This document shows positions 26,188-35,885 of a DNA stretch of 56,226 nt, one piece after another (position 1 is the stretch's first letter; every line of letters starts with the position of its first letter). The position numbers and the translations under genes are program-made. The notes beneath the pieces are model-generated. The model was not told the origin of the DNA and did no database searches. It worked only from the letters and a program-made list of their open reading frames with translations. This DNA is from an uncultured Roseburia sp. (lineage in GTDB: Bacteria > Bacillota > Clostridia > Lachnospirales > Lachnospiraceae): contig CAMWKH010000018.1 of NCBI GenBank assembly GCA_947174805.1, forward strand, positions 1 to 56,226, given 5' to 3'.

Positions 26188-27198
26188 ATGCAGGAGAAAA
26201 TCAAAGTAGCCGTGGACGCCATGGGCGGGGACAATGCTCCGGGAGAAATCGTAAAAGGTGCCGTGGACGCAGTGAACATGCGGGAGGATATTCAGGTATT
26301 TCTCGTGGGCAGACAGGATATGGTGGAAGAGGAGTTAAAAAAATATACATATCCGAAAAACCAGATAAGGGTTGTCCATGCAGAGGAAGTAATTGAGACC
26401 GCAGAGCCGCCGGTGAAAGCTATCCGCAGCAAAAAAAATTCATCCCTTGTGGTTGGTATGAATATGGTAAAGCAGAATGAGGCGGACGCTATTGTGTCAG
26501 CGGGAAGCTCAGGAGCGATCCTGGTAGGAGGCCAGGTGATTGTGGGCAGGATTAAAGGAATCGAGAGGCCCCCTTTGGCACCGCTTATCCCCACGGAAAA
26601 AGGCGTGTCCCTGTTGGTGGACTGCGGGGCGAATGTAGACGCCAGGGCAAGCCATCTGGTACAGTTTGCCAGAATGGGTTCCATTTACATGGAGCACGTG
26701 TTAGGGATTAAAAAGCCAAGGGTTGCCATTGTAAATATCGGTGCGGAGGAAGAGAAGGGAAATGCATTGGTGAAAGAGACATTCCCTCTGTTAAAGGAGT
26801 GCAAAGATATTCACTTTATCGGCAGCATTGAGGCAAGGGAGATTCCCCACGGCCAGGCGGACGTGATTGTCTGTGAAGCTTTTGTGGGAAATGTGATCCT
26901 GAAATTGTATGAAGGTTTGGGAAGTACATTTTTCCGTGTGGTGAAAAAGGGACTCCTAAGCAGTCTGAGAAGCAAGGCAGGGGCTGTTTTGATTAAACCC
27001 GCATTAAAATCTGTACTAAAGACATTCGATGCATCAGAGTATGGCGGCGCACCTTTACTGGGGCTGAAAGGTCTTGTGGTAAAGACCCATGGAAGCGCCA
27101 AGGCTCTAGAGGTTACCAATTCCATCATTCAGTGCGTAACTTTTAAAGAGCAGGATATTAACGGAAAGATAAAAAACAATATTATTGGAGACGAGTAG
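26188..27198 (+). CDS. plsX: Phosphate acyltransferase PlsX
   Basis: 336 residues from the ATG at 26188, which lies 7 bases after a perfect AAGGAGG; an in-frame ATG at 26158 has no such site. It converts acyl-ACP to acyl-phosphate for phospholipid synthesis (with PlsY). N-terminal [19 protein letters not shown] is diagnostic. [19 protein letters not shown] and [15 protein letters not shown] are conserved. acpP, rnc and smc follow in the order common in Clostridia. rpmF, often found just before plsX, is not here. Confidence 0.95.
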   Translation: MQEKIKVAVDAMGGDNAPGEIVKGAVDAVNMREDIQVFLVGRQDMVEEELKKYTYPKNQIRVVHAEEVIETAEPPVKAIRSKKNSSLVVGMNMVKQNEADAIVSAGSSGAILVGGQVIVGRIKGIERPPLAPLIPTEKGVSLLVDCGANVDARASHLVQFARMGSIYMEHVLGIKKPRVAIVNIGAEEEKGNALVKETFPLLKECKDIHFIGSIEAREIPHGQADVIVCEAFVGNVILKLYEGLGSTFFRVVKKGLLSSLRSKAGAVLIKPALKSVLKTFDASEYGGAPLLGLKGLVVKTHGSAKALEVTNSIIQCVTFKEQDINGKIKNNIIGDE

Positions 27199-27214
27199 AA
27201 AGGGAGATACTAGC

Positions 27215-27445
27215 ATGGAATTTGAAAAACTAAAACAGATTATCGCAGAGGTCTTAAATGTAGACGCAGATGAAATCACAATGGACACTACTTTTGTAGA
27301 TGACCTGGGAGCAGATTCCTTAGACATTTTCCAGATTATTATGGGAATTGAAGAGGAATTTGACGTTGAGATTAAGAATGAAGACGCAGAGAAGATCGCA
27401 ACTGTCGCTGATGCAGTGGATCAGATTAAGAATGCTTTGAATTAA
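27215..27445 (+). CDS. acpP: Acyl carrier protein
   Basis: 76 residues from the ATG at 27215 (AAAGGGAG upstream); the frame is open back to a TTG at 27185 inside the plsX end. It carries fatty acyl chains on a 4'-phosphopantetheine attached to Ser35 in [10 protein letters not shown]. Acidic and of the usual length. Located 16 bp after plsX, whose substrate is acyl-ACP. Confidence 0.95.
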   Translation: MEFEKLKQIIAEVLNVDADEITMDTTFVDDLGADSLDIFQIIMGIEEEFDVEIKNEDAEKIATVADAVDQIKNALN

Positions 27446-27473
27446 TGAAAAGAATAGTGAAAGCGAGGATAAG

Positions 27474-27523
27474 AGGCGTGCCCAAAAAGCTGCATTTCTT
27501 TGGCTTTTGGGCCGCCTTCTTTC
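27474..27523 (+). terminator. Hairpin between acpP and rnc
   Basis: AGGCG (27474-27478) and GCCCAAAA (27480-27487) pair with TTTTGGGC (27505-27512) and CGCCT (27513-27517), followed by TCTTTC. Likely a partial terminator lowering expression of rnc-smc relative to acpP. Confidence 0.6.
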
Positions 27524-27534
27524 ATTGAGAAAAT

Positions 27535-28239
27535 ATGAGAAAAACAGACAAATTTCAGGAAATTATCGGTTACCAGTTTAAAAATCCGGGGCTTTTACGT
27601 CAGGCCCTGACCCACAGTTCCTATGCCAATGAAAAATATTTAAAAAAACATTCGGACAATGAGCGGCTGGAATTTTTGGGGGACGCAGTGTTGGAAATTG
27701 TTTCCAGCGAGTTTTTGTATCTGAACTATCCAGAGCTTTCCGAGGGAGATTTGACAAAGCTCCGGGCAAGTCTGGTGTGTGAGCCCACCTTAGCTTCATG
27801 TACGGCCCCCATAAAGTTAAAAGAGTTTCTTTTCCTTGGAAAGGGAGAGGAGCTGACAGGGGGAAGAGACAGGAAATCTATCCTCTCAGACGCCCTGGAG
27901 GCTGTGATTGGCGCAATCTATCTGGATGGTGGTTTTACTAGTGCAAAAGAGTTTATTTTGACCTATATTCTCACAGATATTGAAAATAAGAAACTCTTCT
28001 ATGATAGTAAGACTATCCTGCAGGAAGTGGTGCAGGCCGATTATGAAGAGCAGCTTAATTACCAGCTCACCGGGGAGAGCGGGCCGGACCATGACAAAAG
28101 ATTTACAGTGGCGGCCCGCATCGGAGAGAAAGTCATTGGAAAGGGAAGTGGACATACAAAAAAAGCCGCAGAACAGGAGGCGGCCTATCAGGCACTTTTG
28201 AAGTTAAAAAAGACGGCTAATAACACATCTGAAAAATAA
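27535..28239 (+). CDS. rnc: Ribonuclease III
   Basis: 234 residues, usual length. Endonuclease domain with the signature NERLEFLGDAVLEIV near residues 42-56 and the second acidic cluster SDALEAVIGAIYLDGG; double-stranded RNA binding domain from about residue 160 (GKGSGHTKKAAEQEAAYQAL). Matures rRNA and other structured RNAs. Gene order with smc and ftsY is typical of Firmicutes. Confidence 0.95.
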   Translation: MRKTDKFQEIIGYQFKNPGLLRQALTHSSYANEKYLKKHSDNERLEFLGDAVLEIVSSEFLYLNYPELSEGDLTKLRASLVCEPTLASCTAPIKLKEFLFLGKGEELTGGRDRKSILSDALEAVIGAIYLDGGFTSAKEFILTYILTDIENKKLFYDSKTILQEVVQADYEEQLNYQLTGESGPDHDKRFTVAARIGEKVIGKGSGHTKKAAEQEAAYQALLKLKKTANNTSEK

Positions 28240-28259
28240 AAGGAATGTAGGGAAACAAT

Positions 28260-31200
28260 ATGTATTTAAAGAGTATAGAAGTCCAGGGTTTTAAATCCTT
28301 TGCAAACAAAATTGTGCTGGATTTCCACAACGGAATCACCGGCATTGTGGGGCCCAACGGAAGCGGGAAGAGCAATGTGTCCGATGCGGTGCGGTGGGTT
28401 TTGGGAGAGCAGAGTGCAAAACAGCTCCGGGGCGCCAGTATGCAGGATGTTATTTTTTCAGGGACAGAAAACAGAAAACCCCTAAGCTATGCCTATGTCG
28501 CCATCACTATGGATAATTCCGACCACAGGCTGGATATTGATTTTGAGGAAGTCACGGTGGCTAGGCGGGTGTACCGTTCCGGGGAGAGCGAATATCTGAT
28601 TAATGGAAGCCCCTGCAGGTTAAAAGATGTAAACGAACTGTTCTATGACACAGGAATCGGCAAGGAGGGATATTCCATTATCGGCCAGGGCCAGATTGAA
28701 AAAATCTTAAGTGGCCGGCCGGAGGAGCGCCGGGAGCTTTTTGACGAGGCGGCAGGTATTGTAAAGTATAAGAGGAGAAAAGTCACAGCCCAGAAGAAAC
28801 TGGAGACGGAGCGGGAAAACTTAGTCCGGGTCAAAGACATCTTAGCGGAATTGGAACGCCAGGTTGGGCCGCTGGAGCGCCAGTCGGAAAAGGCTAGGAC
28901 GTATCTGAAAAAGAAGGACGAGCTTAAGGCTTTCGATGTGAATATGTTCCTTTTAGAAGTGGAGCGGATTGACACAGAAATGAAGGATGTGGTCTCCAAT
29001 TATGATATTGCAGACAGCGACATGAAAGAGACCACAGCCATGTTCGAGAAGGTGAAACAGGAGTACGAAAAGACCCAGAATGCCATTGAGACAGTGGAGC
29101 AGGAGATTGAGACCGCCAGGGAAAATCTGGGAAATTCCACAGTCTTAAAGGGGAAATTAGAAGGCCAGATTAATGTCTTAAAGGAGCAGATTAAGGCTGC
29201 GGAAATGTCCGACGAACATTTTACCAGCCAGATGGAGACACTCAACAGGGAGCAGGGGGAAAAATCACGGCAGAAGGAAGAATATGAGAGAGAGAAGCAG
29301 GAGCTGGATGCGCAGCTCTTAGCGGTGTCAGCCAGGCGGGAGAAGGCGGAGAGAGAGTTAAATGATTTAAAACAGGAAATTGACCGGTGCAACACCGGGA
29401 TTTCCGATGGGAAAAATGAACTGCTTGAGCTTTTAAACCGCAAGGCGGATATTCAGGCAAGGCAGCAGAAGTTTGACACATTGATGGAGCAGATAAATAT
29501 CAGAAAAGCTCAGTTAAACCAGCAGCTTTTGCAAAAGAAGAGCCAGGAATCAGATTTGGATGAAAAACTGGCGGAACAGGAAGCTGCACTGGAGGAAATC
29601 AATGGAAAAATCCTGAAATTAAAAGGGGAGGAAGAAACCCTCGCCATGCAAAGTAAGGATTGGGAGAAAAAGCTTGCCGAGACCAACCGCTCTTTTGAGG
29701 AAAATACCACCAAGTACCACAGGACATCCTCACGGCTGGAATCCTTAAAAAATATTGCGGAGCGCTACGATGGTTACGGGGTGAGCATCCGCAAAGTTAT
29801 GGAGCAAAAGGACCGGGAGAAGGGGCTTTTAGGGGTTGTCTCCGATTTGATAAAAGTGGATAAAAAGTACGAGACAGCCATCGAGACGGCACTTGGGGGG
29901 AGTATCCAAAATATCGTTACGGAGGATGAGCAGACGGCAAAGAATATGATAGGATTTTTAAAGGAAAACCGTCTGGGAAGGGCAACCTTTCTGCCCTTAA
30001 CCTCTGTGGACGGAAGGGGAAACTTCAAAAACCCTGACGCCTTAAAAGAGACGGGGGTCATTGGGCTTGCCAACACGCTGGTGGAAAACCAGGAGAAATA
30101 TAATGGAATTACCGCCCAATTATTGGGAAGAGTATTAGTGGTGGACCATATCGACAATGCCCTTGCCCTGCAGAGGAAATACCGCCAGTCCTTAAATATT
30201 GTAACACTGGAGGGGGAACTTTTGCGTCCCGGGGGAGCCCTTACCGGAGGAGCCTTTAAAAACAACAGCAATCTTCTGGGAAGAAACCGGGAGATTGAGG
30301 ATTTGTCCAGGGAGATGGAAAATTTAAAGGAACAGCTCAAAGAGCTGGGGGAACGGAAAGAGGAGATTGCAGCTGCAAAGGCTCTTATCGGGGATGATGT
30401 GAGAACCATACAGGAGGAACTGCAAAAGCAGTATATTTTACAGAATACGGCCCAGTTAAACTTGCAGCGGGCAAAGGAATTAAAGGATGAGGGGGAGCAG
30501 GATTTAAAAGGCCTGAAAGCAGAGCGGGGAGAATTGGAACGGCAGATGCGGGATTTAAATCAGGAAAAGGAACTTGCGTTGGAAGAACTGGAAGAGGCCA
30601 AGATGCGGGAACAGGAAATCGACATGGAAAGCCGTCAGTTTAAGCAGGTCTTAGACGAGCAGATTTATATTGAGAGCAGTGTGAATAAAACCGTGTCTGA
30701 GGTGCTTATGGAGGAGGCCAACATCCGTCAGAAAACAGAGTTTGCCGCCACCAATATACAGCGTGTTTCGGGGGAAATCGAAAGGTGCAGAAAGCAGGCT
30801 AAGGAGCTTGAGGCAGAGGTTTTCGCTGCCAGGGAGGATGCCGAAAAGAAAAAGGCGGATATTTTAGAGATAGAAAAAACTATCCTGGCCTCTGACGAGG
30901 AGTACACAAAGCTGGAGGGGGAATTAAAGGAAAAGACAAAGCGCAGGGAGGAGATGTCCACAGAATATAAAGGTTTCTTTGACAAGCGGGAGGAAATTCA
31001 AAATAGGATAAATGCCTTGGATAAAGAAATATTCCGTTTAAACAGCCAGCGGGAAAAGCTTCAGGAGTCAAAGGAGAACCACACCAATTATATGTGGGAG
31101 GAGTATGAGCTTACCCTCCATAAAGCGATGGAACTGCGCAATGAGGAATACGAAGATTTGGCAAAGCTAAAGAAAATGATAGCCCAGATAAAAGAGGATA

Positions 31201-31820
31201 TTAAAAACCTGGGGGATGTCAATGTCAACGCCATCGAAGAGTATAAGGAAATCTCAGAGAGGTATGAATTTTTAAAAGGCCAGCACGACGATTTGATAGA
31301 GGCGGAGGCAACCCTTGTGGGCATTATCGAAGAGCTGGATACCGGGATGCGCAAACAGTTTGCAGAGAAATTTGCGGAAATCCAAAGGGAGTTTGACAAG
31401 GCCTTTAAAGAACTCTTTGGCGGAGGGAAAGGAACCCTGGAGCTTTTGGAGGATGAGGATATTTTAGAGTGCGGCATACGGATTATTGCCCAGCCCCCGG
31501 GAAAGAAACTTCAGAATATGATTCTTCTCTCAGGAGGGGAAAAGTCTTTGACAGCCATCGCTCTTTTATTTGCCATTCAGAATTTAAAGCCCTCGCCTTT
31601 TTGTCTTTTGGATGAGATTGAGGCTGCCCTGGACGATTCCAATGTAGGAAGGTTTGCAAAATATTTACATAAACTGACAAAAAATACCCAGTTTATCGTG
31701 ATTACCCACAGGAGGGGCACCATGGGGGCGGCGGACAGGCTCTACGGCATTACCATGCAGGAGAAAGGCGTTTCAACTTTAGTGTCTGTCAACCTGATTG
31801 AAAAGGATTTAGACAAGTAG
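28260..31820 (+). CDS. smc: Chromosome segregation protein SMC
   Basis: 1186 residues, normal length. Walker A GPNGSGKS at 31-38, long coiled coil, hinge near 510-660 (GVVSDLIKVDKKYETAIE ... GGALTGGAFK), second coiled coil, and the C-terminal ABC signature LSGGEKSLTAIALLFA with Walker B PFCLLDEIEAALDD. It forms the condensin ring with ScpA and ScpB, not encoded here. Starts 20 bp after rnc and 18 bp before ftsY. Confidence 0.97.
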   Translation: MYLKSIEVQGFKSFANKIVLDFHNGITGIVGPNGSGKSNVSDAVRWVLGEQSAKQLRGASMQDVIFSGTENRKPLSYAYVAITMDNSDHRLDIDFEEVTVARRVYRSGESEYLINGSPCRLKDVNELFYDTGIGKEGYSIIGQGQIEKILSGRPEERRELFDEAAGIVKYKRRKVTAQKKLETERENLVRVKDILAELERQVGPLERQSEKARTYLKKKDELKAFDVNMFLLEVERIDTEMKDVVSNYDIADSDMKETTAMFEKVKQEYEKTQNAIETVEQEIETARENLGNSTVLKGKLEGQINVLKEQIKAAEMSDEHFTSQMETLNREQGEKSRQKEEYEREKQELDAQLLAVSARREKAERELNDLKQEIDRCNTGISDGKNELLELLNRKADIQARQQKFDTLMEQINIRKAQLNQQLLQKKSQESDLDEKLAEQEAALEEINGKILKLKGEEETLAMQSKDWEKKLAETNRSFEENTTKYHRTSSRLESLKNIAERYDGYGVSIRKVMEQKDREKGLLGVVSDLIKVDKKYETAIETALGGSIQNIVTEDEQTAKNMIGFLKENRLGRATFLPLTSVDGRGNFKNPDALKETGVIGLANTLVENQEKYNGITAQLLGRVLVVDHIDNALALQRKYRQSLNIVTLEGELLRPGGALTGGAFKNNSNLLGRNREIEDLSREMENLKEQLKELGERKEEIAAAKALIGDDVRTIQEELQKQYILQNTAQLNLQRAKELKDEGEQDLKGLKAERGELERQMRDLNQEKELALEELEEAKMREQEIDMESRQFKQVLDEQIYIESSVNKTVSEVLMEEANIRQKTEFAATNIQRVSGEIERCRKQAKELEAEVFAAREDAEKKKADILEIEKTILASDEEYTKLEGELKEKTKRREEMSTEYKGFFDKREEIQNRINALDKEIFRLNSQREKLQESKENHTNYMWEEYELTLHKAMELRNEEYEDLAKLKKMIAQIKEDIKNLGDVNVNAIEEYKEISERYEFLKGQHDDLIEAEATLVGIIEELDTGMRKQFAEKFAEIQREFDKAFKELFGGGKGTLELLEDEDILECGIRIIAQPPGKKLQNMILLSGGEKSLTAIALLFAIQNLKPSPFCLLDEIEAALDDSNVGRFAKYLHKLTKNTQFIVITHRRGTMGAADRLYGITMQEKGVSTLVSVNLIEKDLDK

Positions 31821-31838
31821 TAGATTGGAGGAGTTTTT

Positions 31839-32786
31839 ATGAGTGAGGAAAAGAAAGGATTTTTCGGACGCCTGGTGGCGGGTCTTACGAAAACCAGGGA
31901 GACCATTGTCTCCGGCATTGATTCTATTTTCAGCGGATTTTCCAGCATCGATGAGGACTTTTACGAGGAAATTGAAGAGATTCTTATCATGGGGGATTTA
32001 GGGGTCAATGCCACAGAGCAGATTATTGAAACTTTAAAGGCAAAGGTAAAAGAGAAAAAGATAAAAGAGCCTTCAGACTGTAAACAGCTTTTAATCGACA
32101 GCATCAAAGAACAGATGCAGGTGGAGGAAGCGGCCTACCGTTTTGAGGAGGAACTGTCCGTGGTTTTAGTTATCGGCGTCAACGGGGTGGGAAAGACCAC
32201 CACCGTGGGCAAGCTGGCGGGAAAATTAAAATCCCAGGGAAAAAAAGTGGTGATTGCGGCGGCGGACACTTTTCGTGCGGCAGCCGGGGAACAGCTTTTA
32301 GAATGGGCGAACCGTGCAGGCGTGGAAATGATTGGAGGCCAGGAGGGGGCGGACCCCGCTTCTGTTATCTATGATGCCATTTCCGCAGCAAAATCCAGAA
32401 AGGCGGATGTGCTTTTATGTGATACGGCAGGAAGGCTTCACAATAAGAAAAATCTGATGGAGGAGTTAAAAAAGATTAATCGGATTATCGATAAAGAATT
32501 TTCCCAGGCTTACCGGGAAACGCTTGTTGTCCTTGACGGCACCACAGGGCAGAACGCCTTATCCCAGGCCAGGCAGTTTGGGGAGGTGGCGGACCTTACG
32601 GGAATTGTTCTCACAAAAATGGACGGCACGGCAAAGGGCGGTATCGCCGTGGCTATCCAGTCGGAACTTTCTATTCCGGTGAAATATATCGGAGTGGGGG
32701 AGACCATTGATGATTTACAGAAGTTTGACGCCAACGATTATGTCAACGCATTGTTTGATGTAAAAGAAGACAGGGAGGGAGCATAA
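31839..32786 (+). CDS. ftsY: Signal recognition particle receptor FtsY
   Basis: 315 residues. It has only a short N-terminal helix before the NG domain, as in many Gram-positives. G1 GVNGVGKTTTVGKLAGKL near 112, DTFRAAAGEQL, DTAGRLHNKKNLMEEL, TKMDGTAKGG and GVGETIDDLQKF. Docks Ffh-ribosome complexes at the membrane. Its stop overlaps the start of the threonine ammonia-lyase gene (ATAATGCT), so these are translationally coupled although functionally unrelated. Confidence 0.95.
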   Translation: MSEEKKGFFGRLVAGLTKTRETIVSGIDSIFSGFSSIDEDFYEEIEEILIMGDLGVNATEQIIETLKAKVKEKKIKEPSDCKQLLIDSIKEQMQVEEAAYRFEEELSVVLVIGVNGVGKTTTVGKLAGKLKSQGKKVVIAAADTFRAAAGEQLLEWANRAGVEMIGGQEGADPASVIYDAISAAKSRKADVLLCDTAGRLHNKKNLMEELKKINRIIDKEFSQAYRETLVVLDGTTGQNALSQARQFGEVADLTGIVLTKMDGTAKGGIAVAIQSELSIPVKYIGVGETIDDLQKFDANDYVNALFDVKEDREGA

Positions 32787-33997
32787 TGCTGACATTGGAT
32801 AAATTTGAAGAGGCAAGTGAAAAAGTAAAAGAAGTTACCCTGGAGACAAAACTGGTGTACAGCAATTATTTGAGCAGCCAGACGGGAAATAAAGTGTATC
32901 TGAAACCGGAGAATATGCAGTTTACCGGGGCGTACAAAGTCAGAGGCGCCTATTATAAAATAAGCACGTTATCTGAGGAAGAGCGGGCCAGGGGGCTCAT
33001 TACTGCCTCTGCGGGAAACCATGCCCAGGGGGTAGCCTATGCCGCCCAGTGTTACGATGCGAAAGCGGTGATTGTTATGCCAACCACCACTCCCCTGATT
33101 AAAGTAAACCATACCAAAAGTTACGGGGCAGAGGTTTTGCTCTACGGGGATGTCTACGACGAGGCATGTGCCTATGCCTATGAGCTGGCGGAAAAAAACG
33201 GGTATACCTTTATCCATCCCTTTGACGATTTGGCAGTGGCCACGGGACAGGGAACCATAGCCATGGAGATTTTTAAGGAACTCCCCTTAGTGGAGTATAT
33301 TTTAGTGCCAATCGGAGGGGGCGGACTTGCCACAGGAGTGTCCACCCTGGCAAAACTTTTAAATCCTAAAATTAAAGTGATCGGGGTGGAGCCTGCCGGG
33401 GCAAGCTGTATGAAAGCCTCTTTTGAGGCGGGAAAAGTCGTCACCCTTCCCACGGTAAACACCATCGCCGACGGAACTGCGGTAAAGACTCCCGGACAAA
33501 ATATTTTTCCCTATATTAAGAAAAATCTGGATGATATTATTGCCGTCAATGACGACGAGTTGGTGGTGGCCTTCCTTGACATGGTGGAAAACCATAAGAT
33601 GGTGGCGGAAAATTCCGGTCTTTTAACCGTGGCGGCTTTGAAACACTTAAATGTTAAGGACAAGCGCGTGGTCTCCATTATCAGCGGGGGAAATATGGAC
33701 GTGATCACTATGTCCTCTGTGGTGCAGCAGGGACTGATTTTAAGAGACCGGATTTTTACGGTTTCCGTTCTTTTGCCGGATAAGCCGGGAGAGCTGTCCA
33801 AAGTGTCAGAGACCATTGCAAAGGAGCAGGGTAATGTAATTAAACTGGAGCACAACCAGTTTGTAAGCATTAACCGCAACGCGGCGGTGGAACTTCGGAT
33901 TACTTTGGAGAGTTTTGGGACGGACCACAAGAGACAGATTATGAAAGCCTTGGAGAAGGCGGGGTATAAGCCCAAACAGGTGAGAACCAGTCTGTAG
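32786..33997 (+). CDS. ilvA: Threonine ammonia-lyase
   Basis: 403 residues. PLP enzyme that deaminates threonine to 2-oxobutyrate. PLP lysine in TGAYKVRGAYYK near residue 50, SAGNHAQGVAYAAQ, and the Gly-rich phosphate loop IGGGGLATG near 175. C-terminal ACT-like regulatory domain from about residue 330 (VLLPDKPGELSKVSETIA). The length and single ACT domain match the catabolic or short clostridial form. Inserted between ftsY and the ylxM-ffh genes. Confidence 0.92.
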   Translation: MLTLDKFEEASEKVKEVTLETKLVYSNYLSSQTGNKVYLKPENMQFTGAYKVRGAYYKISTLSEEERARGLITASAGNHAQGVAYAAQCYDAKAVIVMPTTTPLIKVNHTKSYGAEVLLYGDVYDEACAYAYELAEKNGYTFIHPFDDLAVATGQGTIAMEIFKELPLVEYILVPIGGGGLATGVSTLAKLLNPKIKVIGVEPAGASCMKASFEAGKVVTLPTVNTIADGTAVKTPGQNIFPYIKKNLDDIIAVNDDELVVAFLDMVENHKMVAENSGLLTVAALKHLNVKDKRVVSIISGGNMDVITMSSVVQQGLILRDRIFTVSVLLPDKPGELSKVSETIAKEQGNVIKLEHNQFVSINRNAAVELRITLESFGTDHKRQIMKALEKAGYKPKQVRTSL

Positions 33998-34064
33998 AAA
34001 GACAGCGGGCCCACAGTGTTTGACCCTGCCTGCAATATTTTTATGAGAAACAGGAGAGAGAACA

Positions 34065-35411
34065 ATGAGTGCAATGCAGCAGGATATGACAGTGGGGAAA
34101 CCAGGAAAAATTATTTTAAACTTTACCCTTCCCATTTTTATTGGAAATGTATTTCAGCAGTTTTACAGTATGGCGGACACCATTATCGTGGGTAAGTTTG
34201 TGGGAACCGAAGCTTTAGCGGCGGTGGGCAGTACGGGAACGATTATGTTTTTAATCTTTGGTTTTATTATGGGTATGACGGCGGGACTTTCCGTTATCAC
34301 CGCCCAGAAATTCGGGGCGGGGGATATGGATGCCTTAAAAAAATCCGTGGGTTCCTCCCTTTGGCTTTCCGGGGGCATGACCTTACTGCTCACTGCAGTG
34401 TTTATGTTTGGGATGGAATGGATTTTAGAATTTATGCATACCCCAAAAGACATTTTTGCAGACGCATACACCTATATTATGATCATCTGCGGGGGAATTG
34501 TGGCCCAGATGCTTTATAATCTGTTGGCAAGCCTGCTTCGGGCTATCGGCAACAGCAAAGTGCCTCTGTATTTTCTCATACTATCCGCACTGTTAAATAT
34601 TTTATTGGACTTGGTTTTTATTATTGCATTCCATATGGGCGTATCCGGGGCGGCCTGGGCTACTGTGATTTCCCAGGGCGCATCCGGCCTTATCTGCTTT
34701 TATTATATTGTGAAAAAGGTTCCTATCCTTCATGTGTCAAGGGAAGATGTAAAGCCGGATAAATTTTTGATTTACACACAAATCCGAATCGGTCTGCCCA
34801 TGGCCCTGCAGTATTCCATTACCGCTATAGGGACTATGATGGTACAGGTGGCGTTAAATATCTTAGGTTCCGGGGCGGTGGCAGCCTTTACCGCAGCCAA
34901 TAAAATTGAGCAGATTGTAACCCAGGCATACGTGGCCATGGGAACCACCATGTCCACCTACTGCGCCCAGAATACAGGGGCGGGAAAGACGGAAAGAATC
35001 CGTCAGGGATTCCGCTCTATTTCCATTATGGGATGTATCTATTCCGTGGTGGTGGGGATTTTTATCATTGCTGGGGGGCGCTATTTCACCTACCTTTTTA
35101 TCTCCGGAAATGTGACGGAAATCATGGGACAGGTGCATATTTATCTGGTTTGCGTGGCTGTATTCTTTATTCCCCTTATGGTGGTAAATGTGTACCGAAA
35201 CGGTATCCAGGGCATGGGCTACGGTTTCCTTCCTATGTTGGCGGGGGTGGCAGAACTGACAGGAAGAGGAGTTGTGGCGGTGATTGCCGCAAAACAGAAA
35301 AGTTATGTGGGGGTCTGCCTGGCAAGCCCTGCGGCATGGGTTTTGGCAGGGGGGCTGCTTCTGGTGGTTTATTTTCTTATTATGAGGAAAAAAACACCTC
35401 CCTGCCAGTAA
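34065..35411 (+). CDS. MATE family multidrug/sodium antiporter
   Basis: 448 residues with 12 predicted membrane helices, as expected for MATE. The conserved segments N-terminal GKIILNFTLPIFIGNVFQQFYSMAD and the second-half repeat GLPMALQYSITAIGTMMVQ support the family. It expels cationic compounds or drugs using Na+ or H+. Start ATG with CAGGAGAGAG upstream, 67 bp after ilvA. No nearby regulator. Confidence 0.9.
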   Translation: MSAMQQDMTVGKPGKIILNFTLPIFIGNVFQQFYSMADTIIVGKFVGTEALAAVGSTGTIMFLIFGFIMGMTAGLSVITAQKFGAGDMDALKKSVGSSLWLSGGMTLLLTAVFMFGMEWILEFMHTPKDIFADAYTYIMIICGGIVAQMLYNLLASLLRAIGNSKVPLYFLILSALLNILLDLVFIIAFHMGVSGAAWATVISQGASGLICFYYIVKKVPILHVSREDVKPDKFLIYTQIRIGLPMALQYSITAIGTMMVQVALNILGSGAVAAFTAANKIEQIVTQAYVAMGTTMSTYCAQNTGAGKTERIRQGFRSISIMGCIYSVVVGIFIIAGGRYFTYLFISGNVTEIMGQVHIYLVCVAVFFIPLMVVNVYRNGIQGMGYGFLPMLAGVAELTGRGVVAVIAAKQKSYVGVCLASPAAWVLAGGLLLVVYFLIMRKKTPPCQ

Positions 35412-35478
35412 AATCCAGGCAGTCAGAGAAAAATCAGGAATTTAAAAGGATTGCCGGGAAATTTTTAAGAAATGTGCC

Positions 35479-35507
35479 TTGACACAGCCGGACATATGTG
35501 GTATTCT
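35479..35507 (+). promoter_or_regulatory. Promoter of ylxM-ffh operon
   Basis: TTGACA (35479-35484), 17-base spacer, TATTCT (35502-35507), 42 bases before the ylxM start. Confidence 0.7.
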
Positions 35508-35549
35508 ACCAAAGGTGTCAAGGAGAAAAACTTGTCAGCGGAGGATAGT

Positions 35550-35882
35550 ATGGAGACGAAGGCAAGACAGGCATACCTCTATGATTTTTACGGGGAACTT
35601 TTAAACGAGCACCAGAGGAAGATATTTGAGGACTATGCATTTTCCGATTTGTCGTTAGGCGAGATTGCCACAGAGGAGGGAATCAGCCGTCAGGGCGTCC
35701 ATGATTTGATTCGCCGTTGCAGCAAAAAGCTGGAAGAGTACGAAGAAAAACTCCATTTGGTGGAAAAGTTTTTATTTATTAAAGATAAAATAGAAGAGAT
35801 TGAAAGCATTGCAGCCATTAAACCTGAGCCGGAGATGAGAGAGATTGCTTTCATTTCCAAGAAGATTTTAGAGGAGCTTTGA
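35550..35882 (+). CDS. ylxM: YlxM-like SRP-associated HTH protein
   Basis: 110 residues from the ATG at 35550 (GGAGG 5 bases upstream; the frame continues upstream to 35472 through the promoter). A helix-turn-helix of sigma-70 region 4 type: [24 protein letters not shown], followed by a coiled segment. YlxM (UPF0122) is always next to ffh and is thought to modulate SRP. The ffh start lies 3 bp after its stop. Confidence 0.9.
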   Translation: METKARQAYLYDFYGELLNEHQRKIFEDYAFSDLSLGEIATEEGISRQGVHDLIRRCSKKLEEYEEKLHLVEKFLFIKDKIEEIESIAAIKPEPEMREIAFISKKILEEL

Positions 35883-35885
35883 CCT

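Noticed and set aside
29774..30409. Long minus-strand open frame opposite smc
   Set aside because: No ribosome site or family pattern; the Ser/Leu-rich translation is the usual shadow of a Lys/Glu-rich coiled-coil gene on the other strand.
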